DNA of 64,000 nt, taken from contig CP096137.1 in the NCBI GenBank assembly GCA_023213235.1, positions 1,313,587-1,377,586 of the forward strand, written 5' to 3'. The number at the start of each line of letters is the position of its first letter. The stretch's first letter is position 1. This DNA comes from Elusimicrobiota bacterium (lineage in GTDB: Bacteria > Elusimicrobiota > Elusimicrobia > UBA1565 > UBA9628). The notes beneath the pieces were generated by a model that saw nothing but the letters and a program-made list of their open reading frames with translations, was not told the origin of the DNA and ran no database searches. Below, piece by piece: positions 1 through 7,116 of this stretch. Both the position numbers and the translations under genes were made by a program.

Positions 1-303
1 AACGGCTGGCTTTTCGCTTGGATTTACTTCGCCGCCTTCGCGCTTCACCGAGGCATTTGGTCCTACCCGCTGTTCGGGGCGGCCATCGGCCTCGCTCACT
101 CCCTGTTCGTGCTGACCGCCGGGATGTCCCTGCTTCCATCTCTCCATCCGCGCATGGCGACTGAACAGTGCGGCCCGGGCGTTAAACGACTGCTCGAGCC
201 TCCTGGCTTCATGGCGCTCAATTACGGAGCGGGCACCCCCATCGTGACGGTCCTCGCGCATTTAGCGTACGGCGCCTTCCTAGGATGGTGCTTTTCCGCT
301 TGA
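1..303 (+). CDS. C-terminal part of a small integral membrane protein (5' end outside window)
   Basis: An open frame runs from base 1 to a TGA at 301-303 with no start needed inside the window, so the gene begins further left. The 100 visible residues are strongly hydrophobic: a segment rich in Trp, Phe and Ala, a loop with the motif SLHPRMA, and a last membrane segment ending GAFLGWCFSA. This is a polytopic membrane protein of unknown family. It converges on the minus-strand copper/cytochrome run that ends at 341. An internal ATG at 109 exists but would cut off the first membrane segments, so I do not accept it as the start. Confidence 0.6.
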   Translation, partial: NGWLFAWIYFAAFALHRGIWSYPLFGAAIGLAHSLFVLTAGMSLLPSLHPRMATEQCGPGVKRLLEPPGFMALNYGAGTPIVTVLAHLAYGAFLGWCFSA

Positions 304-340
304 CCTCCTTTTCCGCTTTCGCCCCCGCGCGGATGCGGGC

Positions 341-649
341 TCAGCTCAATTCGAGAAAGCGGTTCATCGTGCCGAATTCATTCGCCACGCATTTGGGGCA
401 GCCTCGATATGCGTCCTCGCAGCCCGGCTCGCAGCACCACTGACCATCCACGACATACTTGAATTCATGACGCCCGGGCGGCAGCGGCAGCGCCGTTCTC
501 CAATTCCCATCGGCCTGACGCTTCAGCGGGGCCGCCTCGGGACGCCACTCATTGAAGGTGCCGGCCACGAACACGGCCTGTGCTTCCGGCGCATGGCAGG
601 TGAATTCGACGAGTTGAGTCTTGCTCTTATCTGCTGTGGGCGGTTTCAT
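341..649 (-). CDS. Glycogen-binding (CBM48/AMPK-beta type, early-set) domain protein with Cys-rich tail
   Basis: A 102-residue single-domain protein. Residues ~12-75 carry the early-set fold signature of AMPK-beta/CBM48 glycogen-binding domains (VFVAGTFNEW, LPPGRHEFKYVVDG). The C-terminus has a cluster of five cysteines (WCCEPGC, GCPKC) before FGTMNRFLE. Known family members bind alpha-glucans. The cysteines suggest a metal site or disulfides, which is inference. There is no signal peptide. It is the last gene of the minus-strand run that starts with copA, 19 bases after the cytochrome gene. A frame-broken relative lies at 14053-14290, so this domain occurs twice in the island. Confidence 0.75.
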   Translation of the reverse strand: MKPPTADKSKTQLVEFTCHAPEAQAVFVAGTFNEWRPEAAPLKRQADGNWRTALPLPPGRHEFKYVVDGQWCCEPGCEDAYRGCPKCVANEFGTMNRFLELS

Positions 650-668
650 ATGTCGTCTCCGTTATTTC

Positions 669-1469
669 TTAGTGATGCTTATACCAACCGATGCCTTTGA
701 TGTCGTTCCATGACGTCGTTTGGTGGCATTTGAAGCATTGCGACACGGCGGCTTTCGGCTGCGTGGCGATTTTCATCGAGATCATTTGAAAATGCATCAT
801 GTAGTGGCTGGGGGGCGCTTGATGGCATTGCGCGCAGTCCATGGATCGGGGCGGCGGGTGCTGAAATTCAGCGATGGTCCATTGAGCCGTGCCGTGGCAG
901 GAGGCGCAGTCCGAGCCGAATTGCTGCCGGTGAACGTCCTTCGTCGCATGGCATGACGCGCAATTCAGGGCGCTTTCCTTCGGCGTGATGGAATGATTGA
1001 AGAACGGGGATTCTTCGGCGCCGCCGCCTTGTCGGAAATAGGCCTTAACGATCCTCGCCGCTTGCTCGTCATCGCTGCCGGGCGGCGCGCGCTTAAGATT
1101 CTTTAACCCAACGTCCGCCAGGGCCTCATGATTCATCTTCACGGGGCGAAGATTGACGCCTTGGTGTTCGACGTGGCATTCGACGCAGCTGCCGATGCTC
1201 GCATGAAAGGCGGTCGGCTGGCTCTGCAGCAAGGCCAGGTCATTGGCATGGCACGAGATGCACTTCGCCGGCTCGATCCCCTTGCCCGAGGTATGACAGG
1301 AGGCGCAGTCGTTTTTGAGAAAAGCGTGGGATTTTGACAATGCTCCGGGGCTCGCCTGATGCTCCCAAACGGGCGTGCGGCTGTGTTTGGGCGCCGCGAC
1401 CATATAGACGATCGCGGAGATGGCCGCTACCGCTGAAAGCACAGGCAGCCATCGCTTCAACGAAGCCAC
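669..1469 (-). CDS. Membrane-anchored heptaheme c-type cytochrome
   Basis: Seven CxxCH haem-c motifs are visible (CASCH, CISCH, CVECH, CASCH, CASCH, CAQCH, CFKCH), preceded by an uncleaved-looking N-terminal membrane helix (LPVLSAVAAISAIVYMVAA). The spacing resembles the cytochrome c3/c7 and NapC-like multihaem families. The protein should sit on the periplasmic face and carry electrons. I place the start at a GTG at 1469, inside the end of the b-type cytochrome gene; a TTG at 1460 overlapping the upstream stop is an alternative. An open frame continues further upstream to 1568, but there it only shadows the other gene. The overlap implies co-translation with the membrane cytochrome. Confidence 0.82.
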   Translation of the reverse strand: MASLKRWLPVLSAVAAISAIVYMVAAPKHSRTPVWEHQASPGALSKSHAFLKNDCASCHTSGKGIEPAKCISCHANDLALLQSQPTAFHASIGSCVECHVEHQGVNLRPVKMNHEALADVGLKNLKRAPPGSDDEQAARIVKAYFRQGGGAEESPFFNHSITPKESALNCASCHATKDVHRQQFGSDCASCHGTAQWTIAEFQHPPPRSMDCAQCHQAPPSHYMMHFQMISMKIATQPKAAVSQCFKCHQTTSWNDIKGIGWYKHH

Positions 1470-2200
1470 CGCAGTCCGAATCGGATACCGGACCAGACGT
1501 GCAGCCCGAGCAGCGCGTAGAAAACGACGGAGAGGACGATGTGCAGCACCAGAGCCCGGCCGAACCACTTCTTGAACAGCTCATGCGTGCGAATCGCGTA
1601 CTCCAAATCCGCCACGCTTTCCGCGGTTTTGACGACCTCGCCGGCCGGACCCCCGAAGGGGAGTTCGATCCCGACCGAAGCCAGGCCCGCCGCCAGGACG
1701 GGCATTCGGGGCCGCGTTCTCAGTTCCACCGGGGAGTTCTCCAGCGCTCCCCACGCGCTGTCGAGATCTCCCCGCGCGGTCTGCAGCAGGAGCAATTTGT
1801 CGGTGATCTCACGGTTGACATAAGTGAGCAGGTAGCGAACGGCGAACCCGCTCGCGATCAGAAGCAGCATCGCCGCCGTCAGCGCCGTTCCAAGCACGCT
1901 GTCGAACTTGTGGCCCGTGTGAATGAGCGCCAGCAGCGGCCCGAGAAGGCCCGAGTAAACGTGCAGAGTCAGCAGCGACTGCATCGAAATGCGCGCTGTT
2001 ATCCGAGTTTTGAGGGAGGGGACGCGCTTTGCGACGGTATACGCGAGTGGGACGAGCATGAGCGCGGCTCCCGCGATCCCGAACGCCGTCCCGGCTCCGC
2101 TGCCGGCGAACCTCGGCGAGCTGTGGACGAGAAATCCGAGCCAGACCAGCATCAAAACGAAGACCGCCCCGGTCGCGATGAGGCTTTCGCGCTCCTTCAT
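1457..2200 (-). CDS. Integral membrane b-type cytochrome-like protein
   Basis: A 247-residue protein with about five hydrophobic helices. Paired histidines lie within helices (LHVYSGLLGPLLALIHTGH near residue 80-97, LHIVLSVVFYALLGLHVWSG near 220-238), the pattern of haem b ligands in cytochrome b561/ferric-reductase-like membrane proteins. The central loop is soluble and has no cofactor motif. It sits between a flavin/iron-sulfur reductase (3 bases upstream) and a heptaheme cytochrome (overlapping downstream), so it is the plausible membrane wire between cytoplasmic NAD(P)H oxidation and periplasmic haem c. Family assignment is tentative; the haem inference rests on histidine placement. Confidence 0.7.
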   Translation of the reverse strand: MKERESLIATGAVFVLMLVWLGFLVHSSPRFAGSGAGTAFGIAGAALMLVPLAYTVAKRVPSLKTRITARISMQSLLTLHVYSGLLGPLLALIHTGHKFDSVLGTALTAAMLLLIASGFAVRYLLTYVNREITDKLLLLQTARGDLDSAWGALENSPVELRTRPRMPVLAAGLASVGIELPFGGPAGEVVKTAESVADLEYAIRTHELFKKWFGRALVLHIVLSVVFYALLGLHVWSGIRFGLRWLR

Positions 2201-2202
2201 GG

Positions 2203-3468
2203 CTAGGCCTCCACCGCGACGTCGACCTTCGGTTTCGCCTGGCAGGCGAGAATGACGCCGCCGGCTTTGTCGTCGGGGCCGAGGGCGTCCTGCACCGCCA
2301 TCTCGACCTCGCCGGCGGTCATCTTCACCTTACACACGCCGCAGGTGCCGATGCGGCATGAGAATTCGATTCCGATGCCGAGCTCCTCGGAGAGCTCCAG
2401 AACGGTTTGATCGGCATGGATCTTGGCGGACTTGCTGTTCTTTGAAAACGTGACCAGCGGGCCGGTCGCGGGAGCCGTCGGTTTGGCGGTGGTCCCAGGG
2501 GCCGCCGGGGCGGGCTTGATCGCGCCGAAGGCCTCGGTCTTCAAGCGCTCCGCGGGAACTCCGAGTTCGGCGAGTATGGCCTTGGTGGCGTCCATCATCG
2601 ACGGCGGCCCGCACAGATGAATTCTCCGCGCCGCGAGGTTGGGCACCGTCTGCGCGAGCAGCTCCTTCGTGAGATGTCCGCGGGGGCCCTTCCAGTCCGT
2701 TCCTTCAGGGCGAGACATCGCCACCGTGACGCGCAGCTTCGGGTTGTCCCGCTCGAGCGCGGCGAACTCGCCGGCGAAGATGAAGTCGGACGGAGTGCGG
2801 CATTGGTAGATGAAGAAGATCTCGCCCGGCCAGGACCGCTCGGTAAGATACCGCGTGATGCTCATCATCGGCGTGATGCCCACGCCGCCGCTGATCAGGA
2901 CTACGCTGTCCGCCTCCGTTCCGTCGAACGTAAATCGTCCGATCGGGCCTCCCGCCTCGATCGTCTCGCCGACCTTCAAGAGATCGACGATATGGCGGGA
3001 CACCGCGCCTCGCGGCTCGCGCCGAACGGTCAGGTCGACATATTCGCGCTGCGCCGGCGAGGATGAGATCGAATACGAGCGGTTCATGCGCGCGCCGCCG
3101 ATCATGAACGCGACGTTGAGGAATTGCCCGGGCACGAAGGTAAAGGGGAGGAATGGGCCGTCAGGCGAGGGCAGCAGGCGAAAGGTCTTCACGAACGGAG
3201 TTTCCTTGACGATGCCCGCCACGCGCAGCCGGCCGCGCCAATTCGCGGTCTTGGGCGGCGGCTTTTCCGTCGTGTCGGAGGTCTTGGCATCAGTGGCGGC
3301 TCTGGCGGGCGAGTCTTTAGCCGGCTTCTCCGGAGCGGCCGGCGACCCGGCCGGCGGCGTTTTTGGGGATTTCGGAGCGGCAGGAGCATTCGCCCCTCCG
3401 GGGGCGGGTCCTCCGGCGATTTTCCGGGGGGATTGACGGCTTATCTTCCGCCTTCGCGGTTTTCCCAT
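2203..3468 (-). CDS. FAD/NAD(P)H oxidoreductase with C-terminal plant-type [2Fe-2S] ferredoxin domain
   Basis: From residue ~75 there is a ferredoxin-NADP reductase-like module: FAD site RMNRSYSISSSP, NAD(P) site LISGGVGITPMMS, and CGPPSMMD. A linker rich in Pro/Ala/Thr follows, then a ferredoxin domain with the cluster motif CRIGTCGVC and a distant cysteine in ILACQAKP. This is the architecture of one-component oxygenase reductases and NqrF. The first ~25 residues read as frame-shifted sequence. A one-base change in the C-run near 3426-3431 would join this frame to the membrane-anchor protein upstream, giving a single anchored reductase with a long Pro/Ala linker. It probably feeds the neighbouring b-type cytochrome. 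Confidence 0.85.
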   Translation of the reverse strand: MGKPRRRKISRQSPRKIAGGPAPGGANAPAAPKSPKTPPAGSPAAPEKPAKDSPARAATDAKTSDTTEKPPPKTANWRGRLRVAGIVKETPFVKTFRLLPSPDGPFLPFTFVPGQFLNVAFMIGGARMNRSYSISSSPAQREYVDLTVRREPRGAVSRHIVDLLKVGETIEAGGPIGRFTFDGTEADSVVLISGGVGITPMMSITRYLTERSWPGEIFFIYQCRTPSDFIFAGEFAALERDNPKLRVTVAMSRPEGTDWKGPRGHLTKELLAQTVPNLAARRIHLCGPPSMMDATKAILAELGVPAERLKTEAFGAIKPAPAAPGTTAKPTAPATGPLVTFSKNSKSAKIHADQTVLELSEELGIGIEFSCRIGTCGVCKVKMTAGEVEMAVQDALGPDDKAGGVILACQAKPKVDVAVEA

Positions 3469-4375
3469 CCGGAGCGGCCTTGGCGGGCGTGCCGGGTGAT
3501 TTCGGCGCTCCCGGCGCGGATGGCCCGGATGCTCCGGCTAGAGGCGGCGCTGCTCCGGGCGGCGGGTTCTTTTCTTCGTCGAGACGCCCAAAGAGGGCCG
3601 CCGCGCGGCGCATCTTGAAGAAGTACATGGCGATCATCGCCAGCGCGAAGGCGATGAGCAGCAGCATCGAGAAGAGGTGAAATGGCGTCACGCCGAGGAT
3701 GGTGCGCTGCTCTTCAGAGGCGGCCTGCGGCCCGAGGTTCATCTCGCTTTTGAACCAGCTGAGCGCCACGAACCGGGGAGCCATTCCCACCGCGAGAGCC
3801 TGACGAACGGCCAAACCGCTTTCGAACTGATCCATTCCTTCTCGAACCTGCGCCATCGCTTCCTGTTGGCCGGCATAATCATCCGTCGCGGCCACGGCTG
3901 CCAGCCGTTCAAATCCTCCGGACATCAACGCCGCCCCGGCCTTTACGCGGTCATGAGCCGATCCTTCCATTTGCAAACGGCGTTCCGGGGACAGGGTGGG
4001 CAACTCCATCAAAGTGGGGTAGAGCTGCTTAGGAGGTGGAGTCCCCATCTTCTCCATCATCTTGCCCATCATTTCGCCCATACCGCCCGCGGGCGCTCCG
4101 CCGGGCGGTCCGCCCTTAGGACCACCATCGGAAGCGGGCGGACCACCCATGTTCCCCATCGCCCCAGGTACCGCGGCTGCTGGAGCGCTCCCCGCCGGAG
4201 GATCCGCCGGAGCGGGTTGCCCCGTCCCGGCGGACGCGTCCTTCGGATGGTGGGATTCGTGCTCGCTGGGCGATGGATCGGCGCAGTATCCCTTGCTTGA
4301 AAACAAGCCGGCCGCAACAAGGACTGCAACCGACACAACACCGGCTTTCCTGATGAATGAGCGATGCCGAATCAT
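3317..4375 (-). CDS. Secreted/anchored Met-Pro-rich protein, probable N-terminal half of the membrane-bound reductase
   Basis: It starts MIRHRSF with a signal-type helix. A Gly/Pro/Met-rich region (GGMGEMMGKMMEKMG) follows, then a helical domain (residues ~115-215) and a clear membrane helix (FHLFSMLLLIAFALAMIAMY, ~230-250). The tail is a Pro/Ala-rich linker. The last ~40 residues become Arg-rich and look like out-of-frame reading of the reductase's Pro/Ala linker, so the true gene most likely continues into 2203-3468. The Met-rich stretch suits Cu(I) binding, as in its neighbours. If the break is real, this is a stand-alone anchored periplasmic protein. Confidence 0.6.
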   Translation of the reverse strand: MIRHRSFIRKAGVVSVAVLVAAGLFSSKGYCADPSPSEHESHHPKDASAGTGQPAPADPPAGSAPAAAVPGAMGNMGGPPASDGGPKGGPPGGAPAGGMGEMMGKMMEKMGTPPPKQLYPTLMELPTLSPERRLQMEGSAHDRVKAGAALMSGGFERLAAVAATDDYAGQQEAMAQVREGMDQFESGLAVRQALAVGMAPRFVALSWFKSEMNLGPQAASEEQRTILGVTPFHLFSMLLLIAFALAMIAMYFFKMRRAAALFGRLDEEKNPPPGAAPPLAGASGPSAPGAPKSPGTPAKAAPDGKTAKAEDKPSIPPENRRRTRPRRGECSCRSEIPKNAAGRVAGRSGEAG

Positions 4376-4397
4376 AGAGGCGCCTCTTATCTCGACT

Positions 4398-5162
4398 TTA
4401 CTTGGTCTTCCCTGAAGCCGGTGTCGCCACGACCATCTGTCGCTGATGATCCGTCAGCACTTTGGCCGCTTCTCCGACGCTGTTGATGAGGTCGTAACGC
4501 CGAGCCGCGCGGAGCTTTTCGATTTCACCCAGTTTCGCTTGAATCCGCGCCGCGTCCGGCGCATCAGAATCGGTCAGAGCCCAAAGCTGCTGTTCGGCGG
4601 AAACGATTTTCTGTTTGAAGTCGGCCCTGCGCTGAAGGGACTGCTTCTTTATGACGTTGATCGCCGCTTTCTGCTCGGTTGAAAGCCCGAGCCTCTTCGC
4701 GTGATCGATGAAGAAGCCGGAAGCGCCTACATGATAGATGTGGGGATTGCCGGGCATCTGCGGAAGCGGCGCCGACATGCCTGCCATGCCGCCTTTTGCT
4801 CCCATTTTCCCCATCATATCCATCCCGTCCATTTTCTTCATCATGGGGTCATCCTTCATGCCGCCCATCGCCGGGTCCGGCTTCGGCGCCATTCCACCCA
4901 TCTCCTTGTCCATCATGCCGCCCATTGCGGGCGCCGGGGCGGCGGCCGCGGGAGGCATGGCGCTTCCCATCGCCGCTCCCGGTTTTGGCGGCATGCCCAT
5001 CTCGCCCATCATGTCATCATCCATCATGCCGCCCATTGCGGGCGCCGGGGCGGCTCCCGCCGGAGGCATCGCCCCCATCTGGTCGTCTTCGGCATAGGCG
5101 CCTTGAACGGCGACGAAAGTCAGCATCCCGAACCCCAGCAACAAGCTTTTTGCGATTTTCAT
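4398..5162 (-). CDS. Met-rich periplasmic CpxP/Spy-like protein
   Basis: The start at 5162 is chosen because GGAGG lies five bases upstream and MKIAKSLLLGFGMLTFVAVQGAYA makes a good cleavable signal peptide; a longer frame to 5189 lacks both. After the signal comes a Met/Asp/Pro-rich repeat region (MMDDDMMGEMG and similar), whose DNA contains an exact 32-bp repeat (4911-4942 and 5022-5053). The C-terminal ~100 residues are helical with HIYHVGASGFFIDHAKRLGL and resemble the heavy-metal-sensor fold of CpxP/Spy/ZraP. It is paralogous to the next gene upstream (5207-5911). A likely role is periplasmic copper binding; the family link is from pattern only. Confidence 0.7.
   Translation of the reverse strand: MKIAKSLLLGFGMLTFVAVQGAYAEDDQMGAMPPAGAAPAPAMGGMMDDDMMGEMGMPPKPGAAMGSAMPPAAAAPAPAMGGMMDKEMGGMAPKPDPAMGGMKDDPMMKKMDGMDMMGKMGAKGGMAGMSAPLPQMPGNPHIYHVGASGFFIDHAKRLGLSTEQKAAINVIKKQSLQRRADFKQKIVSAEQQLWALTDSDAPDAARIQAKLGEIEKLRAARRYDLINSVGEAAKVLTDHQRQMVVATPASGKTK
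4911..5053. repeat. Direct repeat inside the Met-rich coding region
   Basis: The 32-base block at 4911-4942 recurs exactly at 5022-5053. It encodes the PAPAMGGMMD unit of the Met-rich protein on the minus strand. The second unit is flanked by shorter degenerate copies, so the Met-rich stretch appears to have grown by local duplication. Confidence 0.75.
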
Positions 5163-5206
5163 AACGCCTCCAGTTAGCTTCATCGTCATTTTCTTGGTTG
5201 ATGCTT

Positions 5207-5911
5207 TTATTGGGTCGCCACCGTCGCAGACAGCCGCCGGCGCTGTCCATCGGAAAGCATGCGGGCTGCCTCGCCCACTTGCCGAATAAAATATAGACGC
5301 AAATCGGCGCGAATTAGCGCGGATTCCGCCAGCTTGGATTGGATTTGCGCGTCATCCGGCTGCGCGGAAGCCGCCAGCGTCAGGAGTTCTTTCTCTGCCT
5401 GATCAATTTGTCGTTGGCGCTCCGAAATCTGGAGAACAGTGTCTTTCTTGATGCGCATCAGCGCGATCTTCTGCTCGGAGGTCAGACCGACCTTTGCGGA
5501 GTAATCAAGGAATAAATCGGATGAGCCGACATGATAGAGGTGCGGAGTCCCCTGAAAGGCGGGCAGGACGGCCATAGCGCCCGGACCCGACCCCATGTCT
5601 GAAGCCATTCCTGGAGCGGCGGGCTTATCGCGCGGTAACTGCTGTACAGCCGCTTGTAAACGGGCGATTTGGCCCCGTATTTCCGCGATTTGGTTCAGCA
5701 GCAGTTGGTTGTCCTCGACGGCAGCCGCGGGAGAGCGCTCCATCGCCAAATCATCTTCGGCGGCGATGTCCCGGGTGCTTGAGAAAATACCCAAGACCAT
5801 GATCGCCGTCAGATACGATTTGCATCTATGGTTGACCCGCCAAGGTTGGCCAGCGCATGCGGTAATCCCGCTGCGCTGACCAACCTGATGACGGGCGTTT
5901 GCCGACTTCAC
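5207..5911 (-). CDS. CpxP/Spy-like periplasmic protein, paralogue of the downstream gene
   Basis: The C-terminal half (HLYHVGSSDLFLDYSAKVGL, then four amphipathic helices) aligns well with HIYHVGASGFFIDHAKRLGL in the neighbouring gene, so the two are tandem paralogues. A coiled-coil-like stretch (LLLNQIAEIRGQIARLQAAV) precedes it. The N-terminus has a weak hydrophobic segment (LTAIMVLGIFSSTRDIAA) that could be a signal peptide. The start is a GTG at 5911, six bases from the upstream stop, and is uncertain because the signal begins about 30 residues in. Unlike its paralogue it has no long Met repeat. A role in periplasmic metal sensing or chaperoning is inferred from family resemblance and context. 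Confidence 0.62.
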   Translation of the reverse strand: MKSANARHQVGQRSGITACAGQPWRVNHRCKSYLTAIMVLGIFSSTRDIAAEDDLAMERSPAAAVEDNQLLLNQIAEIRGQIARLQAAVQQLPRDKPAAPGMASDMGSGPGAMAVLPAFQGTPHLYHVGSSDLFLDYSAKVGLTSEQKIALMRIKKDTVLQISERQRQIDQAEKELLTLAASAQPDDAQIQSKLAESALIRADLRLYFIRQVGEAARMLSDGQRRRLSATVATQ

Positions 5912-5916
5912 CTTGC

Positions 5917-6264
5917 TTACATCCCGTCCATCGTTTTCGAGTCGGGATTCATCGGCATGCCCTTATCCTTGGCCTTCTTGTCGTGTTTCTTGTGGTCCTT
6001 ATGCTTCGTGTGGTCTTGCGCGGGCTGGTCCACGGCCGCGTCGTTCGCCGGCATAGACGCGTCCGCCGGCTTCTTTGCCTTCTTCATCTTCTTGACCTTC
6101 TTAGGCTCCTGCGGCTTCACTTCGTCCGCGGGCTTCGTCTCCGCCGCCTTATTCATGTTCATCGACGGATCCATCGGCTCGTCCTCCGCATGCGCAAGTC
6201 CGCTCATGAGCGAGCCTGCGAGGACTCCCGTGGTGATGAGGCTTTGCAGCTGTTTTCTTTTCAT
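5917..6264 (-). CDS. Small Lys/His/Met-rich periplasmic protein
   Basis: The start at 6264 is supported by AAGGAGG seven bases upstream and by the signal peptide MKRKQLQSLITTGVLAGSLMSGLAHA. The mature ~88 residues are highly charged and of low complexity: MDPSMNMNKA, a lysine-rich block (KKVKKMKKAKK), a His/Lys block (HTKHKDHKKHDKK) and a Met-rich tail. There is no recognisable domain. His and Met clusters suit copper binding in the periplasm, consistent with the copA/copB genes just upstream. It may be a disordered metal buffer; this function is inferred. Confidence 0.6.
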   Translation of the reverse strand: MKRKQLQSLITTGVLAGSLMSGLAHAEDEPMDPSMNMNKAAETKPADEVKPQEPKKVKKMKKAKKPADASMPANDAAVDQPAQDHTKHKDHKKHDKKAKDKGMPMNPDSKTMDGM

Positions 6265-6295
6265 GGTGCCTCCTTGTATTGTCCGTGCGCACGAC

Positions 6296-7116
6296 CTAGA
6301 ACCATAATCGGATTCCCGCGACGAAGCGAACCTGACTGGGATCACCGCCATCCTGCCGAACGAGCTCGGCCGTTCCGGCGAAGCTCCGCTCGAACGAAAC
6401 TCCGATATAAGGCGCGATCTCGCGCCAAATTTCATAACGTAAGCGCAGCCCCAGCTCGATGTTATTGAGCCCGCCGCCGGTCGTAAACTTCTCCACCTTT
6501 TGAACGGCCGCGTTCGTTTCGAAGCGAGGCTGGAGAACCCATCGCTGGGTCACGAATAAATCCCTTGTCGCGGTGAAGCGCGCGGAGATGTCCCCGTCTT
6601 GGCTGATGAACAGCGCGGGTTCGATCTCATAGCGGTACGGAACAAGCCCGGCCAGCCCGACAACCGCGAAGGCGCGCGCTACGTTGCCCCCACGGTAAGT
6701 CTGGGTCTCGACGCGCGCTCCAACTTGAACGTCGTAGTAGCGTTTGAGGAAACGGCCGTAAAGCAGTTGAAAGTCATAATCGTAGTCCGCCTTGAAGGCG
6801 GTGTTGCGTTGGCCCTCGCTTTTGAACCAGAGGCGGTTATAGTCGCCTCCGCTCCAGCCGACGATGTCCCACCGGATATCGGCGCTGTCCTTTTAGGACG
6901 GATTTCGAGCAAGTCGGCGAGGACGAAGGTGTGCCGCGCCTGGTCATCGGTGGGGCTGGGCCACACGGCGGGCGCCGGCCACTTGGGCGCTTCGACTCGC
7001 GGCGGCTGTAGGAAGCTTCCGGGAGGATGCGGGCCATGTCCGACCTCGGCGGAGACGGGCGTAACGGACAGGCCGAGCGCGACGACTCCGACAGCGATCC
7101 GCGCCAGGGGGCTCAT
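6296..7116 (-). CDS. copB: Copper resistance outer-membrane protein CopB (frame broken near 6895)
   Basis: ATG at 7116 overlaps the copA stop (ATGA). The N-terminus has a signal peptide (LARIAVGVVALGLSVTPVSA) and the segment HTFVLADLLEIRP. A one-base change in CCTAAAAGG near 6890-6900 then shifts the frame; in the next frame the typical CopB sequence continues (DIRWDIVGWSGGDYNRLW, FKADYDYDFQLLYGR, VGLAGLVPYRYEIEPALFIS) and ends with the beta-strand tail FVAGIRLWF. Total length ~273 residues fits the family. CopB is an outer-membrane beta-barrel that works with the multicopper oxidase. The break is probably a sequencing artefact. Confidence 0.82.

Noticed and set aside
1334-2206. 290-codon plus-strand frame opposite the b-type cytochrome
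   Set aside because: Arg/Gln-rich with no motif, and antisense to a protein with clear membrane helices and histidine pairs.
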